Origin: Pseudomonadota bacterium
GTDB taxonomy: Bacteria; Pseudomonadota; Gammaproteobacteria; JAKAQQ01
NCBI GenBank assembly: GCA_021852325.1
Contig: JAJZNM010000059.1
Location: 1 to 7,212 of the forward strand
Direction: 5' to 3'
DNA length: 7,212 bases
Shown here: positions 6,451 to 7,212 of the stretch, one piece after another
How the letters are laid out: each line of letters begins with the position of its first letter
Numbering within the stretch: position 1 is the stretch's first letter
The notes under the pieces: generated by a model
What the model saw: only the letters and a program-made list of their open reading frames with translations
The model's database searches: none
What the model was told of the DNA's origin: nothing
Position numbers and translations under genes: made by a program

Positions 6451-7212
6451 CAGATGCCCTCGAAGTGCCGCGCAATGGCGCGGAGATAGATCCAGATCGG
6501 GTGGGGCCACCACAGGCCGAGCACGAGTACGGCTGCGACCGACAAGCCGAGCGGTGCGACTTCCGTCCAGTGGAGTGTGGTATCGGGAGGCTGGGCGGGC
6601 TTGCGGCCAAAGTACATGACCCGGAAGTGTTTCAGAAAACCGATGAAGATCACGATCAGGAGGATCCCGGTCCAGGCCACCGCCCAGGCATTGACGCTCG
6701 CCATGCCACCGCGCAGGAGTGTGATCTCGCCCCAGAAGAGACCGAAGGGGGGAGCCCCGGTGATGGCCACGGCCGCCGCGAGCCAAAGCGCCCCGGTGAC
6801 CGGGAAGTCATCGAGTACCCGCCGGATGTTCGCGATCTGCTTGCTGTGGTAGGCGTGCTGGAAATTTCCGGCACCGAAAAATAGGGCGGATTTCGTGAGT
6901 GCGTGATTGAGCATCTGGTAAAGGGCGCCGATCACCCCAAGCGGTGTTCCGAACCCGAACCCGATGGCCATGATGCCCATGTGCTCGAGGCTTGAATAGG
7001 CGGCCAGGCGCTTGATGAGCGTCTGGCGTGTGATGAAGAGTGCGGCGACCCAAAGGCTCAGGGCACCCAGGACGACGAGTCCCGTCTCGGCAACGGCATA
7101 AACCGGTGAATGCCGCAGGATCGCGAGGTAACGCACGATACCCAGCATGGCACAGTTGAGGAGCGCACCCGACAAGAGTGCCGACACCGGCGCCGGGGCT
7201 TCGCTGTGGGCA
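6450..7212 (-). CDS. hyfF: HyfF-like proton-conducting membrane transporter subunit (C-terminal half, start outside window)
   Basis: The gene is cut by the right edge of the window: 253 residues and the stop are visible, about half of a HyfF-type protein (roughly 520-530 residues in E. coli). It is a second NuoL/M/N-family antiporter subunit. The visible part opens inside the conserved loop AHSEAPAPVSALLSGALLN, which is close to typical HyfF/NuoM. It continues with LIKRLAAYSSLEHMG, NHALTKSALFFGAGN with its channel lysine, and GAPPFGLFWGE, then ends in several hydrophobic segments and RHFEGI. Unlike the HyfB-like subunit of the same operon, its ion-path motifs look intact. The GTG at 7185-7187 is an internal valine, because coding similarity continues upstream of it. 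It overlaps the start of the large-subunit gene by one base, showing tight co-transcription. Confidence 0.88.
   Translation of the reverse strand, partial: AHSEAPAPVSALLSGALLNCAMLGIVRYLAILRHSPVYAVAETGLVVLGALSLWVAALFITRQTLIKRLAAYSSLEHMGIMAIGFGFGTPLGVIGALYQMLNHALTKSALFFGAGNFQHAYHSKQIANIRRVLDDFPVTGALWLAAAVAITGAPPFGLFWGEITLLRGGMASVNAWAVAWTGILLIVIFIGFLKHFRVMYFGRKPAQPPDTTLHWTEVAPLGLSVAAVLVLGLWWPHPIWIYLRAIARHFEGI
6457..6461 (-). promoter_or_regulatory. Ribosome binding site inside the end of the HyfF-like gene
   Basis: On the - strand GAGGG lies 6 bases before the ATG at 6450. It sits within the last codons of the upstream gene and supports the 501-residue start of the large subunit. The much longer open frame reaching 6786 is not supported: its first 112 residues overlap HyfF-like coding sequence. 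Confidence 0.55.

Noticed and set aside
6451..6786. 112-residue N-terminal extension of the large-subunit frame
   Set aside because: It overlaps well-conserved HyfF-like coding sequence and is arginine-rich nonsense; the ATG at 6450 has a good ribosome site.
7185..7187. GTG as the start of the HyfF-like gene
   Set aside because: The eight codons upstream of it to the window edge (AHSEAPAP) are part of the conserved HyfF/NuoM loop, so this is an internal valine in a truncated gene.
2124..7212. Respiratory complex I (nuo) operon
   Set aside because: The gene order, NuoC-NuoD fusion with hydrogenase-type spacing, ferredoxin-NuoB fusion with CxxCExE (not a CC pair), and HyfB/HyfF-type antiporters all point to group 4 hydrogenase relatives.
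1..7212. CRISPR array, tRNA or rRNA gene
   Set aside because: I saw no regularly spaced direct repeats, and no stretch that reads as tRNA or rRNA; the window is nearly filled by the genes described.

Overview
This is a G+C-rich bacterial window, most likely from a proteobacterium. I cannot name the species from the sequence alone. It holds two convergent transcription units. On the left, on the + strand, a decayed insertion-sequence end is followed by one gene for a secreted beta-propeller-like protein. On the right, on the - strand, is part of a compact operon for a membrane complex related to group 4 [NiFe] hydrogenases and respiratory complex I.

Layout. Positions 1-319 are the broken right-hand end of an insertion sequence, apparently ISL3 family. 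It carries transposase remnants with in-frame stops and a frameshift, and a candidate terminal repeat at 304-319. Positions 364-1983 encode a 539-residue exported protein with LVIVD-type repeats and 12 cysteines after a signal peptide. Positions 1984-2123 are a short convergent intergenic region packed with inverted repeats. From 2124 to the right edge, four genes are read leftward. In transcription order they are the 3' half of a HyfF-like antiporter subunit (6450-7212), a NuoC-NuoD/HyfG-like large subunit (4945-6450), a ferredoxin-NuoB (HyfH-HyfI-like) fusion (4123-4929) and a HyfB-like antiporter subunit (2124-4121). They are spaced by a 1-nt overlap, 15 nt and 1 nt, so they are almost certainly co-transcribed from a promoter beyond the right edge.

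How the genes fit together. The soluble arm has the small subunit with all four proximal-cluster cysteines and an added two-cluster ferredoxin domain. The large subunit has neither cysteine pair that would hold the NiFe centre: SGTD stands where CGIC is expected, and DPSFSN where DPCxxC is expected. The membrane arm has two antiporter-like subunits. This matches the 'energy-converting hydrogenase-related' (Ehr) class: complexes built like a group 4 hydrogenase that cannot be hydrogenases in the usual sense. A plausible but unproven role is coupling ferredoxin- or quinone-linked electron transfer to ion translocation. The NuoH-like (HyfC) and NuoK-like (HyfE) subunits needed for a complete complex are not in the window and would be expected to the right.

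The main points of interest are the non-hydrogenase large subunit, the ferredoxin-small subunit fusion with an odd first cluster motif, a HyfB-like subunit with altered channel residues, and the insertion-sequence remnant that creates a falsely long reading frame into the secreted-protein gene.
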